Positions 44,185 to 53,671 of a stretch of DNA of 64,000 bases are shown piece by piece. Under the pieces are notes generated by a model. That model was not told where the DNA came from. It ran no database searches and saw nothing but the letters and a program-made list of their open reading frames with translations. Source of the DNA: Alteribacillus sp041949975 (lineage in GTDB: Bacteria; Bacillota; Bacilli; Bacillales; Marinococcaceae). Each line of letters starts with the position of its first letter. The first letter of the stretch is position 1. Both the position numbers and the translations under genes were made by a program. The DNA lies in the NCBI RefSeq assembly GCF_041949975.1, contig NZ_JBHFQG010000004.1, positions 143,961 to 207,960 of the forward strand. Direction: 5' to 3'.

Positions 44185-44186
44185 CA

Positions 44187-44224
44187 AATCAGCCGGCTGT
44201 TCATTAAGAAGGAGCCGGCTGATT
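44187..44224. terminator. Terminator between lytH and the metS-like gene
   Basis: A 12-bp perfect stem (44187-44198 with 44213-44224) just after the lytH stop; on the minus strand it lies 8 bp past the metS-like stop. Confidence 0.7.
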
Positions 44225-44231
44225 GTATTAT

Positions 44232-44348
44232 TTAAGAAGCATTGTTATTTTGTTTGGAAACCTTTCTGGCATGCATTATACTTGCAGCCATTCCTCCCCA
44301 GATGATGATCATGCCTACTAACATCATAAATATAGCACTGCCTGTCAT
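44232..44348 (-). CDS. MetS-type small subunit of an NSS methionine/alanine importer
   Basis: 38 aa, single membrane helix (AIFMMLVGMIIIWGGMAASI) with a basic, asparagine-rich tail. Start 2 bp after the stop of the SNF transporter gene; GGAGGCGAG overlaps the end of that gene. This size, GMxxxWGG motif and position match the small subunit of MetP/MetS methionine-alanine importers. It is short enough to be missed by routine gene calling. Confidence 0.82.
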   Translation of the reverse strand: MTGSAIFMMLVGMIIIWGGMAASIMHARKVSKQNNNAS

Positions 44349-44350
44349 AA

Positions 44351-45877
44351 TCAGCTCGCCTCCTCTGTTTCTTCTCGTTCTTCTTTATTTTTCCATCGAA
44401 TAAACATAAAGAGTACACCCGCAACCAGAGCAAAAGCAGCTACTGCCCAGCCGCTGTAAATGATAAAGGCATCTGGGTAACCTTCATAGTTACCATTGTC
44501 GGTATCAAACTGTCGCAGTATATTTTGTTTAAACAAGTCGAACATCATATAACCTAATACAACCGGGGTGATAACACCCAGACAAATTTTCCACCATGCT
44601 CCTAACTTGATGTCCGAAATACTGTTCGCATGATTTTCGAAATCACCAAGCTTACGCATAAACCAGGCAATAGCTACAACTTCAACAAGCCCAACAAGAG
44701 CAACACCGAACTGGTTAATAAAGTAGTCGGCTGCATCAAGGAAGTACAACCCGCCATCGGTAGCATAAATTAACGATATAAGAGCAGCTAATCCCCCGCT
44801 TATTCCAACAGAAGCAGCTCTTGAAATACCGAACTTCTCGGAAATCCCTTTAACATACGTTTCTGAAATAGAGATAAGTGAAGACAGTCCGGCTAATACC
44901 AATGAGGCAAAGAATAAAAATCCAAACAATCCACTTAATGCCGGAAACTCATTAATGATCTGCGGAAAGACAACAAATGCCAGCCCAACACCGCCTGCTA
45001 CAACTTCTTCAACTCCAACTCCAGCTTGAGAAGCCATGAACCCTAAGGCTGCAAACACTCCAATACCCGCAAGTAATTCAAAACTGGAATTACCGAAACC
45101 TGTAATAAACGCGTTGTTTGTAATATCTGATTTCTTTGGTAAATAACTGGAATACGTAATCATGATCGCAAATGCTATAGACAAACTAAAGAAAATTTGG
45201 CCGTAGGCTGCTACCCAAACGCCTCCAGAGGCAATAGCATCAAAGTTAGGCTCAAAAAATGCTGTAAGACCTTCTGTGGCCCCTGGAAGAGTTACTGCAC
45301 GAATAACAATAATGAAGAAGATAACAACTAGTGTCGGGATAAAGATACGATTTGCCATCTCAATCCCTTTTTTCACACCTTTAAAGAGAACGCCTAAAGT
45401 GATGGCCCAAACAATAATTAATGGAATCAGTACGGAAGGTACGAGCGCCCCAATTTGTCCTGGAACGTCTGGCACCTGCAAATACTCACCAAACAGGAAA
45501 GCTTCTGTATCAGCTCCCCATGACTGGTTGAACGAGAAAATACTATAAGAGATAGCCCAGGCTATAATAACGGAATAGTAGGTGGAAATAACAAATGAAA
45601 TGAATACCGCCCACCAGCCTATCCATTCAGCTTTTTTGTTCATTCTAGAAAAACTTAGCGGAGCCGAACCGCGGTATTTATGCCCTATAGTAAACTCCAA
45701 AATCAACAGCGGAATCCCGGCCGTGAGCAAGGCAAATAAATATGGAATAAAAAACGCACCGCCTCCGTTTTCATAAGCTGTGGCTGGAAAACGCCATATA
45801 TTTCCCAGGCCAATTGCCGATCCAACCGCAGCCATTATAAAACCAGCCCGCGTTCCCCATTGTTCTCTCATACTCAT
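44351..45877 (-). CDS. Sodium-dependent SNF-family amino-acid importer (MetP-like)
   Basis: 508 aa, 12 helices. Helix 1 motif AGFIMAAVGSAIGLGNIWRFP, GGGAFFIPYL in helix 2, YGQIFFSLSIAFAIMITYSSY in helix 6. The paired 38-aa subunit immediately downstream points to the MetPS-like group that imports methionine and alanine with Na+. Compared with the transporter at 8623 it is longer at the C-terminus. No riboswitch is seen upstream (45878-46101). Confidence 0.9.
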   Translation of the reverse strand: MSMREQWGTRAGFIMAAVGSAIGLGNIWRFPATAYENGGGAFFIPYLFALLTAGIPLLILEFTIGHKYRGSAPLSFSRMNKKAEWIGWWAVFISFVISTYYSVIIAWAISYSIFSFNQSWGADTEAFLFGEYLQVPDVPGQIGALVPSVLIPLIIVWAITLGVLFKGVKKGIEMANRIFIPTLVVIFFIIVIRAVTLPGATEGLTAFFEPNFDAIASGGVWVAAYGQIFFSLSIAFAIMITYSSYLPKKSDITNNAFITGFGNSSFELLAGIGVFAALGFMASQAGVGVEEVVAGGVGLAFVVFPQIINEFPALSGLFGFLFFASLVLAGLSSLISISETYVKGISEKFGISRAASVGISGGLAALISLIYATDGGLYFLDAADYFINQFGVALVGLVEVVAIAWFMRKLGDFENHANSISDIKLGAWWKICLGVITPVVLGYMMFDLFKQNILRQFDTDNGNYEGYPDAFIIYSGWAVAAFALVAGVLFMFIRWKNKEEREETEEAS

Positions 45878-46101
45878 GGGATAATCTCCTTTCGACTAGG
45901 AATAATGAAAATTCTGAAAATAAAATTCTTTAACTAGTGTACCAGAAATGCTTTTCAAATAATAAAATTTTTATTTTTGTTCACTCCAAAAGTACATTTG
46001 TATGCATGACACAGTCTCCTCCCATATAACTTTTGTCTGATAATTCGTTATTTTATTATAATTATTAATACCTATTTTGTCAAAATATTTTTTTGAATTA
46101 C

Positions 46102-46965
46102 TTATTCTGTTATAGGAATTTCCTTTGGTTCTTCAGGTTCTTCTTCTACTTCAGCCTCTTCGTCCTCCTCTTCTTCTATAACATCTTTTAGTTCCTGTTC
46201 TTGAATAATAGCTGGCGACGGCATATCTCCATCTCCGGCATTATAGAATTGAGGTACATCTCCTGATATAAACACCATTCCTACTGGAATAGATGTAGAA
46301 ACAACGGCTGTATCAGTTGCAAATGGAATTACTACTCGTACATCAACTTCAATATCTACAGAAATTCTCATATAAGTGTTATTAATTCCAGATTCAAAAA
46401 TGGATTCACTCATCGATGATTTTACATCACCAATTGCAGAAAACTGGACAGGGACTCTCGGTCCAAGCTGAGCAAGCAATGCATTATTTGTTGCCTGCCC
46501 AAGCGGAATCACATGAATAATTCCCTGGTCAGTAAAGTTTTCTGTTTCCAGTTCCTGTTCGATTTCATCAGGTAGTCCTAAATCTTCAATGGTGCCTTCT
46601 TCAACCATTTTTAAATATTTCTGTGTTCGTAGTGTTGCTTCTGATAATACACGGTTATACATTTCCGAATTGAAATTAACGGAAGTGACCTGCCCATGGC
46701 TGTCTTTTTCAATTTGTATCATGTCTTCAATATCGATTGATTCCACAATTTTATTAGATATAGCATCATTTATAGCCTGCGTAGCAATTTTTTGTGTTTC
46801 TGTATGAGCAATTGCCATGAGAGTAGGACGTATTCCTTTTTCCACCAGCCACAGACCTTGTACGGTAAATAGTGTAAATAATAAGAGAGAAATAATTAAA
46901 ACATAGCGAAAGGGGAGCGGACCCTTTGGACGGCTTTTGATTTTAAAGAATCGACGATTTTTCAT
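46102..46965 (-). CDS. yunB: Sporulation protein YunB
   Basis: 287 aa from ATG 46965 (AAGGAGG at 11-nt spacing); 99 codons upstream in frame overlap the folA region and are not family-like. One N-terminal membrane helix (YVLIISLLLFTLFTVQGLWL), then the YunB domain: AHTETQKIATQAINDAI, PLGQATNNALLAQLGPRVPV, SGINNTYMRISVDIEVDVRVVIPF. The acidic C-terminal tail (EEEEDEEAEVEEEPEEP) is unusual. Needed for normal spore formation in B. subtilis under sigma-E. Confidence 0.88.
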   Translation of the reverse strand: MKNRRFFKIKSRPKGPLPFRYVLIISLLLFTLFTVQGLWLVEKGIRPTLMAIAHTETQKIATQAINDAISNKIVESIDIEDMIQIEKDSHGQVTSVNFNSEMYNRVLSEATLRTQKYLKMVEEGTIEDLGLPDEIEQELETENFTDQGIIHVIPLGQATNNALLAQLGPRVPVQFSAIGDVKSSMSESIFESGINNTYMRISVDIEVDVRVVIPFATDTAVVSTSIPVGMVFISGDVPQFYNAGDGDMPSPAIIQEQELKDVIEEEEDEEAEVEEEPEEPKEIPITE

Positions 46966-47026
46966 ACGAAACCCGTCCTCCTTTGCTTGTTTTATATATA
47001 TGCAAAGAAAAACGGGTTCAGCCCAT

Positions 47027-47515
47027 TTATTCGTGTTTTCTTTCGAGAGTATAAAATGTATGAGGGTAGGGGTTTTTTTCATTGAAGGATCCTTGCTTTT
47101 TCTCGGATATACTCCATTCTTCTTCGTGCCAGGCAGGAAAATGCGTATCCCCTGGGAAAGTATCATGAATGATGGTGAGATACATTCTGTCAGCAGAGGG
47201 CATAAGCTGTTCAAACAGTGTTTCTCCACCAATAACGAAGATTTCCTCTTTTGTATCGGCAAATTTTTTCACTTCTTCTAAGGAATGAATAACTTCACAT
47301 CCATCTGCAGAAAAATCCTTATTGTTTGTAACAATAATATTTCGGCGGTCTGGCAGAGGTCTTCCTATTGCCTCAAAAGTTTTCCTTCCCATAATAATCG
47401 GGGAGCCGCTTGTTACCTCTTTAAAATGCTTTAAGTCAGCAGGAAGGTGCCAGGGCATTTTATTTTCATAACCAATCACCCGATTTTCATCCATTGCAGC
47501 AATGAAAGAAATCAT
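47027..47515 (-). CDS. folA: Dihydrofolate reductase
   Basis: 162 aa. MISFIAAMDENRVIGYENKMPWHLPADL at the start holds the substrate aspartate/glutamate region (described at residues 1-28), then GRKTFEAIGRPLPDRRNIIVT and VIGGETLFEQLMP. Reduces dihydrofolate made by thymidylate synthase. The ATG overlaps the thyA stop by 4 nt (ATGA), so the two are coupled. Confidence 0.95.
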   Translation of the reverse strand: MISFIAAMDENRVIGYENKMPWHLPADLKHFKEVTSGSPIIMGRKTFEAIGRPLPDRRNIIVTNNKDFSADGCEVIHSLEEVKKFADTKEEIFVIGGETLFEQLMPSADRMYLTIIHDTFPGDTHFPAWHEEEWSISEKKQGSFNEKNPYPHTFYTLERKHE

Positions 47516-48306
47516 ACAGACACTTCTCCTTTAATGTGTGGATGAGGATCATAGCCTTGAAGCTCAAAATCATCAATAGTGAAATCAAAAATAGACTGAA
47601 CCTCGGGATTGAGTTTCATTTCAGGGAGTTTTCTAGGCGTCCTCGTTAGTTGTTTTTTAATTTGTTCCACATGATTTAGATAAATGTGGGCATCCCCAAA
47701 AGTATGTACAAATTCATAGGCTTTTAATCCACATACCTGCGCTACCATCTTTGTTAAAAGTGCATAAGACGCAATATTAAAAGGCACGCCAAGGAAAACA
47801 TCTGCACTTCGCTGGTAAAGCTGGCAGGAAAGCTTTCCGTCATTCACATAAAATTGGAAAAGACAGTGACACGGAGCAAGAGCCATGTCGTCAATTTCAG
47901 CTGCATTCCAAGCGCTGACAACAAGCCTCCGGGAATCCGGGTTCTGCTTAATTTCCTGAATGACATTACTTATTTGGTCTACTGTTTTACCGGATGCTCC
48001 TTTCCACGACCTCCATTGCTTTCCGTATATTGGTCCTAAATCTCCGTCTTTATCCGCCCATTCGTTCCATATCCTAACGTTGTTGTCCTGAAGATATTTT
48101 ACATTTGTGTCTCCTTTCAAGAACCACAGCAGCTCGTGAATGATAGAGCGTAAATGTAACTTTTTCGTAGTCACTACTGGAAAACCATCTTCAAGATTAA
48201 AACGCATCTGCCATCCAAACGTACTGATTGTTCCAGTGCCTGTTCGATCACTTTTTTCTGTGCCATTTTTTAATATATGCCTGCATAAATCTAAGTATTG
48301 TTCCAT
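47512..48306 (-). CDS. thyA: Thymidylate synthase (ThyA/ThyB type)
   Basis: 264 aa from ATG 48306 (AAAGGCGG site). Catalytic cysteine in LAPCHCLFQFYV (C146), with RRLVVSAWNAAE, DVFLGVPFNIASYALL and the C-terminal PHPHIKGEVSV. Methylates dUMP to dTMP with methylene-tetrahydrofolate. The 264-aa length matches the ThyB type of B. subtilis. Operon thyA-folA. Confidence 0.96.
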   Translation of the reverse strand: MEQYLDLCRHILKNGTEKSDRTGTGTISTFGWQMRFNLEDGFPVVTTKKLHLRSIIHELLWFLKGDTNVKYLQDNNVRIWNEWADKDGDLGPIYGKQWRSWKGASGKTVDQISNVIQEIKQNPDSRRLVVSAWNAAEIDDMALAPCHCLFQFYVNDGKLSCQLYQRSADVFLGVPFNIASYALLTKMVAQVCGLKAYEFVHTFGDAHIYLNHVEQIKKQLTRTPRKLPEMKLNPEVQSIFDFTIDDFELQGYDPHPHIKGEVSV

Positions 48307-48400
48307 TCTTTTGCCGCCTTTCCCAAACAAATCGTAACAATCATTATATCATACGTTGACTTTTTCATTAAGCGAGCCACAACTTGTAATGGTCAGGTAA

Positions 48401-48442
48401 TATAAGCAGCTGCTGTTTACTTAAAAACATCAGCTGCTTATA
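48401..48442. terminator. Hairpin after yunC
   Basis: A 12-bp perfect stem (48401-48412 with 48431-48442) lies 20 bp past the yunC stop in the minus direction. There is no good T-run on either side, so termination is only likely. Confidence 0.5.
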
Positions 48443-48462
48443 ATTATCGGCAATAATTTTTG

Positions 48463-48762
48463 TTACATAAATTGTAATGCATCTTTTCCCTTCATACCTG
48501 CTTTTACTCCTAATGCTTCTGCTGCTTTTGTGACAGACTCCAACGGAGCTTCCAGTAATTCAGCAATCGAACGTACGCCTAGTGCTCTGCCGGCTGCTAT
48601 TTTTCTTGTTGGCCACTTCGTGTTTAATATATCAATATCCAGGGCACCGCACATAATGTATCCTTTTTTACCAGATACAATCAGCAGTGTAGTATCAGGG
48701 ATCTCTACAATAATAGAAGTATAAAACTGATCATGAAGTACTACCGGTTCCATTTTTATCAT
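48463..48762 (-). CDS. yunC: YunC family (DUF1805) protein
   Basis: 99 aa, small alpha/beta protein. LLIVSGKKGYIMCGALDIDILN (residues 26-47) and RKIAAGRALGVRSIAELLEAPL are diagnostic for DUF1805. No catalytic motif known. Upstream yunD and downstream thyA keep the yun gene order. Confidence 0.88.
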   Translation of the reverse strand: MIKMEPVVLHDQFYTSIIVEIPDTTLLIVSGKKGYIMCGALDIDILNTKWPTRKIAAGRALGVRSIAELLEAPLESVTKAAEALGVKAGMKGKDALQFM

Positions 48763-48837
48763 CTCCGGTTCCCTCTCTTTCTGTCAGCTTATTACTAAGT
48801 TATGAAAAAGAACGGAAAGTGGAAACTTGTTTGATAG

Positions 48838-50274
48838 TCAAGCGTAATGTTTTTTTAACATATTTGCGAGCACGTCTCTCATCATCTCAGGCATAAAATA
48901 CTTTTTCTTGCTGCTTTGAGACAATCCTGGATAAAGAGGGCCAAAGGTAAACATATCGACAGTGGCCAGTTTATATATTTTCTTTGGGTCCAGAGGCTCG
49001 TCCTGTATGGAGATATTTAAAATACGAGGGTCGTCGCCTGTCGATTCATCAACTTCTACCGTCATGCCGGCAAATGCCATCCTTCCTAGCTTTTCCCCTC
49101 TGAAGCCAAGACCTTTCAAGGGAAGGTGAATCATTTTTTCCGTGAAAGCTGCGGCTATCGTCTCCTTTAATACAGAGCCCTTTACATGAACGAGACAAGG
49201 ATTAATTGGATGAGGACAGAGATAATGCAGTTCTTTGCGAGTTACATTTCCAGATTCTAATGACCCTAATAATATCCCAGAGTTCAGCATGGAAATGTCA
49301 GCATTGCACCAATCCTTCAGTCCCTCGGCCAGCATATCAGCAAAGGCTGAAGGAGCCGTCCATGAAATGGGCAGAGGTTCCGGTATAACTGCTATAGGTT
49401 CTTCTAAAATTTTATTAGCTTTTTCTTCCAAGCGTTCTAACAATTGCTTGGTTTCTAATGCAGGAGGTTCATGGCTTACATCTTCTGCTGCTCCTGATTT
49501 TTTCACTACTTTTTTTGCTTCTTTATCATACAGCAGCTTTATCTGCCCAACATAATAACTGTTTTTGCCGCATTGCGCCACCAGGGTATCATTGATTAAA
49601 ATGGAAGTCTTCAAAAGATGATGGGTATGAGCGCCAAGAATAACATCAATCCCATCAAATTGTTCCGCTAACTCTTCATCCTGCGGATAGCCGAGGTGGG
49701 ATAATAACACTACAATATCAGACTGCTTTTTTACCTCTTCTAGTAATCCAGGAAGGATTTCGAGCGGGTCTTTTATATCCCAGCCCAGCTCTTTATAAAA
49801 GGGATAAAAAGGCACCGTCAAACCAATAAGCCCAATTTTCACGCCTTCTGGAGTTTCTATAATATCAAAAGGCTCCGCCCAGCTTGGACGACGATTCCCT
49901 TTTTGATCAAATAAATTTGCAAGCAGAACTTTAAACTGAGCCTTATCATACAAAGACTCTAATTCCTTTTTTGAAAGAGTGATTCCCTCGTTGTTTCCGA
50001 TCGTCACATGGTGAATCCCTGCTTCATTTAAAAGATCCACGTTTCCTTTACCTCGTGTAGCCTCTGTAATAGGGTGAACCCGGTCAGCATGATCGCCAAG
50101 ATCAAAAAACAGTGCTGTTTCGTTTTTCTTTTTATGGAAGGTTCTGCGTGCATTTATGTAATAAACAGCTGATGGCCATTGCTGCAAGTTGCTGTGAAGA
50201 TCATTCGTATGATAAATATAAATAGGTATCAATGAAGACAATGAATGCACCGCCTTTTTAATGTGAAAGTTCAT
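48838..50274 (-). CDS. yunD: Bifunctional metallophosphatase/5'-nucleotidase YunD
   Basis: 478 aa. N-terminal calcineurin-type phosphoesterase: YHTNDLHSN, DLGDHADR, TIGNNEGITL, VLLSHLGYPQDEEL and GAHTHH. C-terminal 5'-nucleotidase domain (about 320-470) with LNSGILLGSL and the aromatic-rich end. No signal peptide, so a cytosolic form, unlike exported UshA types. Relatives hydrolyse nucleotides or 2',3'-cyclic nucleotides. Position in the yun cluster is conserved. Confidence 0.9.
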   Translation of the reverse strand: MNFHIKKAVHSLSSLIPIYIYHTNDLHSNLQQWPSAVYYINARRTFHKKKNETALFFDLGDHADRVHPITEATRGKGNVDLLNEAGIHHVTIGNNEGITLSKKELESLYDKAQFKVLLANLFDQKGNRRPSWAEPFDIIETPEGVKIGLIGLTVPFYPFYKELGWDIKDPLEILPGLLEEVKKQSDIVVLLSHLGYPQDEELAEQFDGIDVILGAHTHHLLKTSILINDTLVAQCGKNSYYVGQIKLLYDKEAKKVVKKSGAAEDVSHEPPALETKQLLERLEEKANKILEEPIAVIPEPLPISWTAPSAFADMLAEGLKDWCNADISMLNSGILLGSLESGNVTRKELHYLCPHPINPCLVHVKGSVLKETIAAAFTEKMIHLPLKGLGFRGEKLGRMAFAGMTVEVDESTGDDPRILNISIQDEPLDPKKIYKLATVDMFTFGPLYPGLSQSSKKKYFMPEMMRDVLANMLKKHYA

Positions 50275-50288
50275 TCTTGTGTTCTATT

Positions 50289-51113
50289 TTATATCCCGGC
50301 AAAACCTTGCCACATTAATCGTAGTCCAATGATAATCAGAAATATTCTAAGCACCGTTACAAGTGTATTACTTTCTAACCTTCGATTGATTGCTGCACCT
50401 GCTTTCGCTCCAATCCAAGCTCCTGGTATCAGGGCAAACGCATAAAGCCATTCCACATTACCCAGTGCAATATGTGAAATAGAGCTGACAAACGCCGATA
50501 ATAATACCATAAACATAGATGTAGCTACTGCTAAATGAGGGGGAAAACCGAATAATAAAATCATAACTGGTACCATTAAGGAACCTCCGCCTATCCCAAA
50601 CAGTCCCGAAAACATACCTACACAAAAAGAAATGACAATAGCTATAAAAGGAGTAAACCCATATTCTATTTCCATGCCGGTTTCAGTGTGATACGTTCGT
50701 CTAACACCTCTTCCTTTAATAGGAAGAGGATTTAATTTATTACGTATAAGCAAGATAAAAGAAACAATGACGACAAACATGCCAAATAAAATAAGAAAAG
50801 GAGCCACGTCAAGATCTTTATTTAACCAAACGCCAAATAACGCCCCTGGTCCGCTTCCGATAAAAAAGATACCCCCGGCCATATAGTCGACTGTTTTTTG
50901 TTTCATGTAAGCAAGGGTAGAAGATAAACCAGTAAAAATCATAATTAAAAGCGAAGTTCCTACGGCAGTCTGCGGTGTAATATCTGCAAAAAAAGGACTC
51001 AATACGCTAAAGAACATTAAAGCAGGAACGATAATTATTCCTCCGCCTAAGCCCATTAAACTTCCTAGTGTTCCTGCTGCAAGCCCCGTAAAAAACAATA
51101 CTGCCCAAACCAT
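50289..51113 (-). CDS. yunE: TauE/SafE-family sulfite/organosulfonate exporter-like protein YunE
   Basis: 274 aa, about eight helices in two halves with the repeated glycine motifs GSLMGLGGGIIIVPAL (17-32) and GLFGIGGGSLMVPVMILL (about 172-189). AGAGGG precedes the ATG. The family exports sulfite, sulfoacetate or similar anions; substrate here unknown. Between yunF and yunD as in B. subtilis. Confidence 0.9.
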   Translation of the reverse strand: MVWAVLFFTGLAAGTLGSLMGLGGGIIIVPALMFFSVLSPFFADITPQTAVGTSLLIMIFTGLSSTLAYMKQKTVDYMAGGIFFIGSGPGALFGVWLNKDLDVAPFLILFGMFVVIVSFILLIRNKLNPLPIKGRGVRRTYHTETGMEIEYGFTPFIAIVISFCVGMFSGLFGIGGGSLMVPVMILLFGFPPHLAVATSMFMVLLSAFVSSISHIALGNVEWLYAFALIPGAWIGAKAGAAINRRLESNTLVTVLRIFLIIIGLRLMWQGFAGI

Positions 51114-51203
51114 ACTAACCCTCTTTCCCGATGTTTACAAAAACAGGACAAAACATTTATCTTTTTTGTTATTATCCGTTTTTTTCGCTATCTTCCTATT
51201 TTA

Positions 51204-52067
51204 CTATGATTCTGTGTCATCAAACAACGATAATTGCTGAGGTGCCAATCCTTCATAAGTAATGCCTGATACTTCTAAAAACTTCTTAGCATTAGGAGCA
51301 GCATGGCCTCCTGAATTGTTATTAAAAATAAAATAAATGTTGTTTGTTTCTTTTTCTAATGTCCGAAGATGATTTATCCATTCATCCATTTCTGCTCTGG
51401 AATAATCATATAAGTATCGAATATTTCTCCAGTTATCTCCCTTTACCGGACGTTTCCAAGCTTCTTTATTTCTGCCATGAAGCCTTACCAAGGTGTTCTG
51501 CTTATCTGTCGGTCTTAAAATAATGGGAACGGAACCTTCTTCTACTTGAGGTTCGTCACAAATGCTGTGTATCCATTTTTCTTTTTCCATAAATTCTAAT
51601 GTTTTCTCTTTATATTCTTCTGAGAACCAAGACTGATGACGAAATTCTAAGGCACAAGGAAATTCTGCCAGCTTCTCTCTCACATAACGAAGGTAGTCTA
51701 TGTTTTCTTTATTACACTCAAACCAGGGAGGAAACTGACATAAAATCATACCCAATTTTCCTGCTTCTGTAACCGGTTTTAAAGAATCTTTATAAGCTGC
51801 GAACATTTCCTCATTTGATGCAAAGGGAATTTCTCCTCTTTGATGTCCCGTCATGCCTTGATAAGCCTTAACAATAAAAGAAAAGCGTTCCGGGGTTTGT
51901 TTTACCCATTTTTCATAATTTTTTATAGGCTGTATTGCATAAAAAGCTGCATCCACTTCTACTGTAGGAAAATGACTGCTGTATACTTCTAACTTTTCCG
52001 TTTGGCGTGTTCCCGGAGGAAAAAGCAAGTCATGATCTCTCCATCCAGTCAAGCCGACATAAATCAT
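51204..52067 (-). CDS. yunF: DUF72 family protein YunF
   Basis: 287 aa TIM-barrel-like protein. IYVGLTGWRDHDLLFPPGT, FPTVEVDAAFYAIQP, CQFPPWFECN, CALEFRHQSWFSEEY, RLHGRNKEAW and YFIFNNNSGGHAAPNAKKF are the conserved DUF72 blocks. No proven activity. AAAGGAGGAG precedes the ATG. It follows the suf terminator, so it has its own promoter. Confidence 0.9.
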   Translation of the reverse strand: MIYVGLTGWRDHDLLFPPGTRQTEKLEVYSSHFPTVEVDAAFYAIQPIKNYEKWVKQTPERFSFIVKAYQGMTGHQRGEIPFASNEEMFAAYKDSLKPVTEAGKLGMILCQFPPWFECNKENIDYLRYVREKLAEFPCALEFRHQSWFSEEYKEKTLEFMEKEKWIHSICDEPQVEEGSVPIILRPTDKQNTLVRLHGRNKEAWKRPVKGDNWRNIRYLYDYSRAEMDEWINHLRTLEKETNNIYFIFNNNSGGHAAPNAKKFLEVSGITYEGLAPQQLSLFDDTES

Positions 52068-52087
52068 CTCTCTCCTCCTTTACGTGC

Positions 52088-52118
52088 AAAAAGCGAACCC
52101 AGCTGAGGGTTCGCTTTT
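52088..52118 (-). terminator. Terminator of the suf operon
   Basis: AAAAAGCGAACCC (52088-52100) pairs with GGGTTCGCTTTT (52107-52118). On the minus strand it lies 30 bp past the sufB stop and ends in TTTTT. Confidence 0.88.
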
Positions 52119-52148
52119 ATGATAAACGATATTGAAACTACTGCAAAA

Positions 52149-53546
52149 TTAACCGATAGAGCCTTCCATTTCAAACCGGATCAAACGGTTCATTTCTACC
52201 GCATATTCCATTGGAAGTTCTTTTGTAAATGGCTCAATAAAGCCCATTACAATCATTTCTGTAGCTTCTTCTTCTGAAACACCGCGGCTCATTAAATAGA
52301 AGAGCTGCTCCTCAGAAACTTTAGAGACGGTAGCTTCGTGTTCAAGTGTAATGTTGTTGTTCATGATTTCATTGTAAGGAATAGTATCCGAAGTTGATTC
52401 ATTATCCATGATCAAGGTGTCGCATTCCACTTTGGAGTAAGAGCCTTCAGCTTTACGGCCAAAGTGAGAAATTCCCCGGTACGTAACCTTACCGCCATGT
52501 TTTGAAATAGATTTAGATACAATAGTGGAGGAACAGTTTGGTGCAAGGTGCATTACTTTTGCTCCTGCATCCTGGTGCTGGCCTTTTCCAGCAATTGCAA
52601 TAGAAAGTATGGTTCCTTTTGCACCCGGTCCTCGCATAATAACGGAAGGGTATTTCATTGTCAGCTTAGAACCAATGTTACCGTCTACCCATTCCATTGT
52701 TGCGCCTTCATCAGCTACTGCACGCTTCGTAACAAGGTTATAAATGTTAGGTGCCCAGTTCTGAATAGTGGTGTAACGGCAATATGCGTTTTTCTTAACG
52801 ATTATCTCCACCACAGCACTATGAAGAGAGTCAGTAGAATATACGGGTGCCGTACAGCCTTCAACATAGTGTACAGAGCTGTCCTCATCAGCAATAATAA
52901 GCGTACGCTCAAACTGTCCCATATTCTCTGAGTTAATACGGAAATATGCCTGCAGCGGTGTATCCGTTTTTACGCCTTTTGGAACATAAATGAATGAACC
53001 GCCAGACCAAACCGCAGAGTTAAGCGCAGAGAATTTATTATCAGATGGAGGAATCACTTTGCCAAAGTGTTCTCTGAAGATGTCTTCGTTTTCTTTTAGT
53101 GCTGCGTCTGTATCTTTAAAAACGATCCCTTGTTTTTCAAGGTCTTCTTGCATATTATGATATACAACTTCTGATTCGTACTGAGCTGAAACACCGGCAA
53201 GATATTTTTGCTCTGCTTCAGGAATTCCTAACTTATCAAACGTATTCTTAATTTCTTCCGGCACTTCATCCCATGATTTCTCTGAACGTTCGGAAGGTTT
53301 TACATAGTAAGTGATATCGTCAAAAACAAGCCCGGAGAGATCTCCTCCCCATTGCGGCATCGGCATCTTATAAAATTGCTCAAGCGACTTAAGACGGAAG
53401 TTTAACATCCATTCCGGCTCTTCTTTAATACTAGAAATTTCCCGAACTACATTTTCTGTCAATCCGCGTTCAGAACGGAAAATAGAAACATCTTTATCAT
53501 GAAAACCGTATTGGTATTCTCCGATTTCCGGCATTTTCTTAGCCAT
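52149..53546 (-). CDS. sufB: Fe-S cluster assembly protein SufB
   Basis: 465 aa, the scaffold of the SufBCD complex. Conserved parts: SVHYVEGCTAPVYSTDSLHSAVVE (listed as the region near 230-255 with the sulfur-accepting cysteine), KGTILSIAIAGKGQHQDAGAKV and the C-terminal SEEQLFYLMSRGVSEEEATEMIV. AAAGGAGGTCACC precedes the ATG. Last gene of sufCDSUB; a 125-bp gap with a hairpin separates it from sufU. Confidence 0.97.
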   Translation of the reverse strand: MAKKMPEIGEYQYGFHDKDVSIFRSERGLTENVVREISSIKEEPEWMLNFRLKSLEQFYKMPMPQWGGDLSGLVFDDITYYVKPSERSEKSWDEVPEEIKNTFDKLGIPEAEQKYLAGVSAQYESEVVYHNMQEDLEKQGIVFKDTDAALKENEDIFREHFGKVIPPSDNKFSALNSAVWSGGSFIYVPKGVKTDTPLQAYFRINSENMGQFERTLIIADEDSSVHYVEGCTAPVYSTDSLHSAVVEIIVKKNAYCRYTTIQNWAPNIYNLVTKRAVADEGATMEWVDGNIGSKLTMKYPSVIMRGPGAKGTILSIAIAGKGQHQDAGAKVMHLAPNCSSTIVSKSISKHGGKVTYRGISHFGRKAEGSYSKVECDTLIMDNESTSDTIPYNEIMNNNITLEHEATVSKVSEEQLFYLMSRGVSEEEATEMIVMGFIEPFTKELPMEYAVEMNRLIRFEMEGSIG

Positions 53547-53580
53547 GCGGGTGACCTCCTTTTAGGAAAATACAGAGAGC

Positions 53581-53604
53581 GTTCTAAAGGTGTCCTTTAA
53601 GAAC
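53581..53604 (-). other. Hairpin in the sufU-sufB gap
   Basis: GTTCTAAAGG pairs with CCTTTAAGAAC (one bulge, 3-nt loop). It has no T-run, so it is more likely an RNA processing or stability element than a terminator. It lies inside the operon just upstream of the sufB ribosome binding site. Confidence 0.4.
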
Positions 53605-53671
53605 GGTGTCTCCTTTTATTATAGGGCCTCCTTCCTTTAAAAAGAAAGGGGCTGTGATACATTTCTGCAGA

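Noticed and set aside
46966..47262. 99-codon extension of YunB
   Set aside because: It overlaps folA on the same strand in another frame and is not part of the family.
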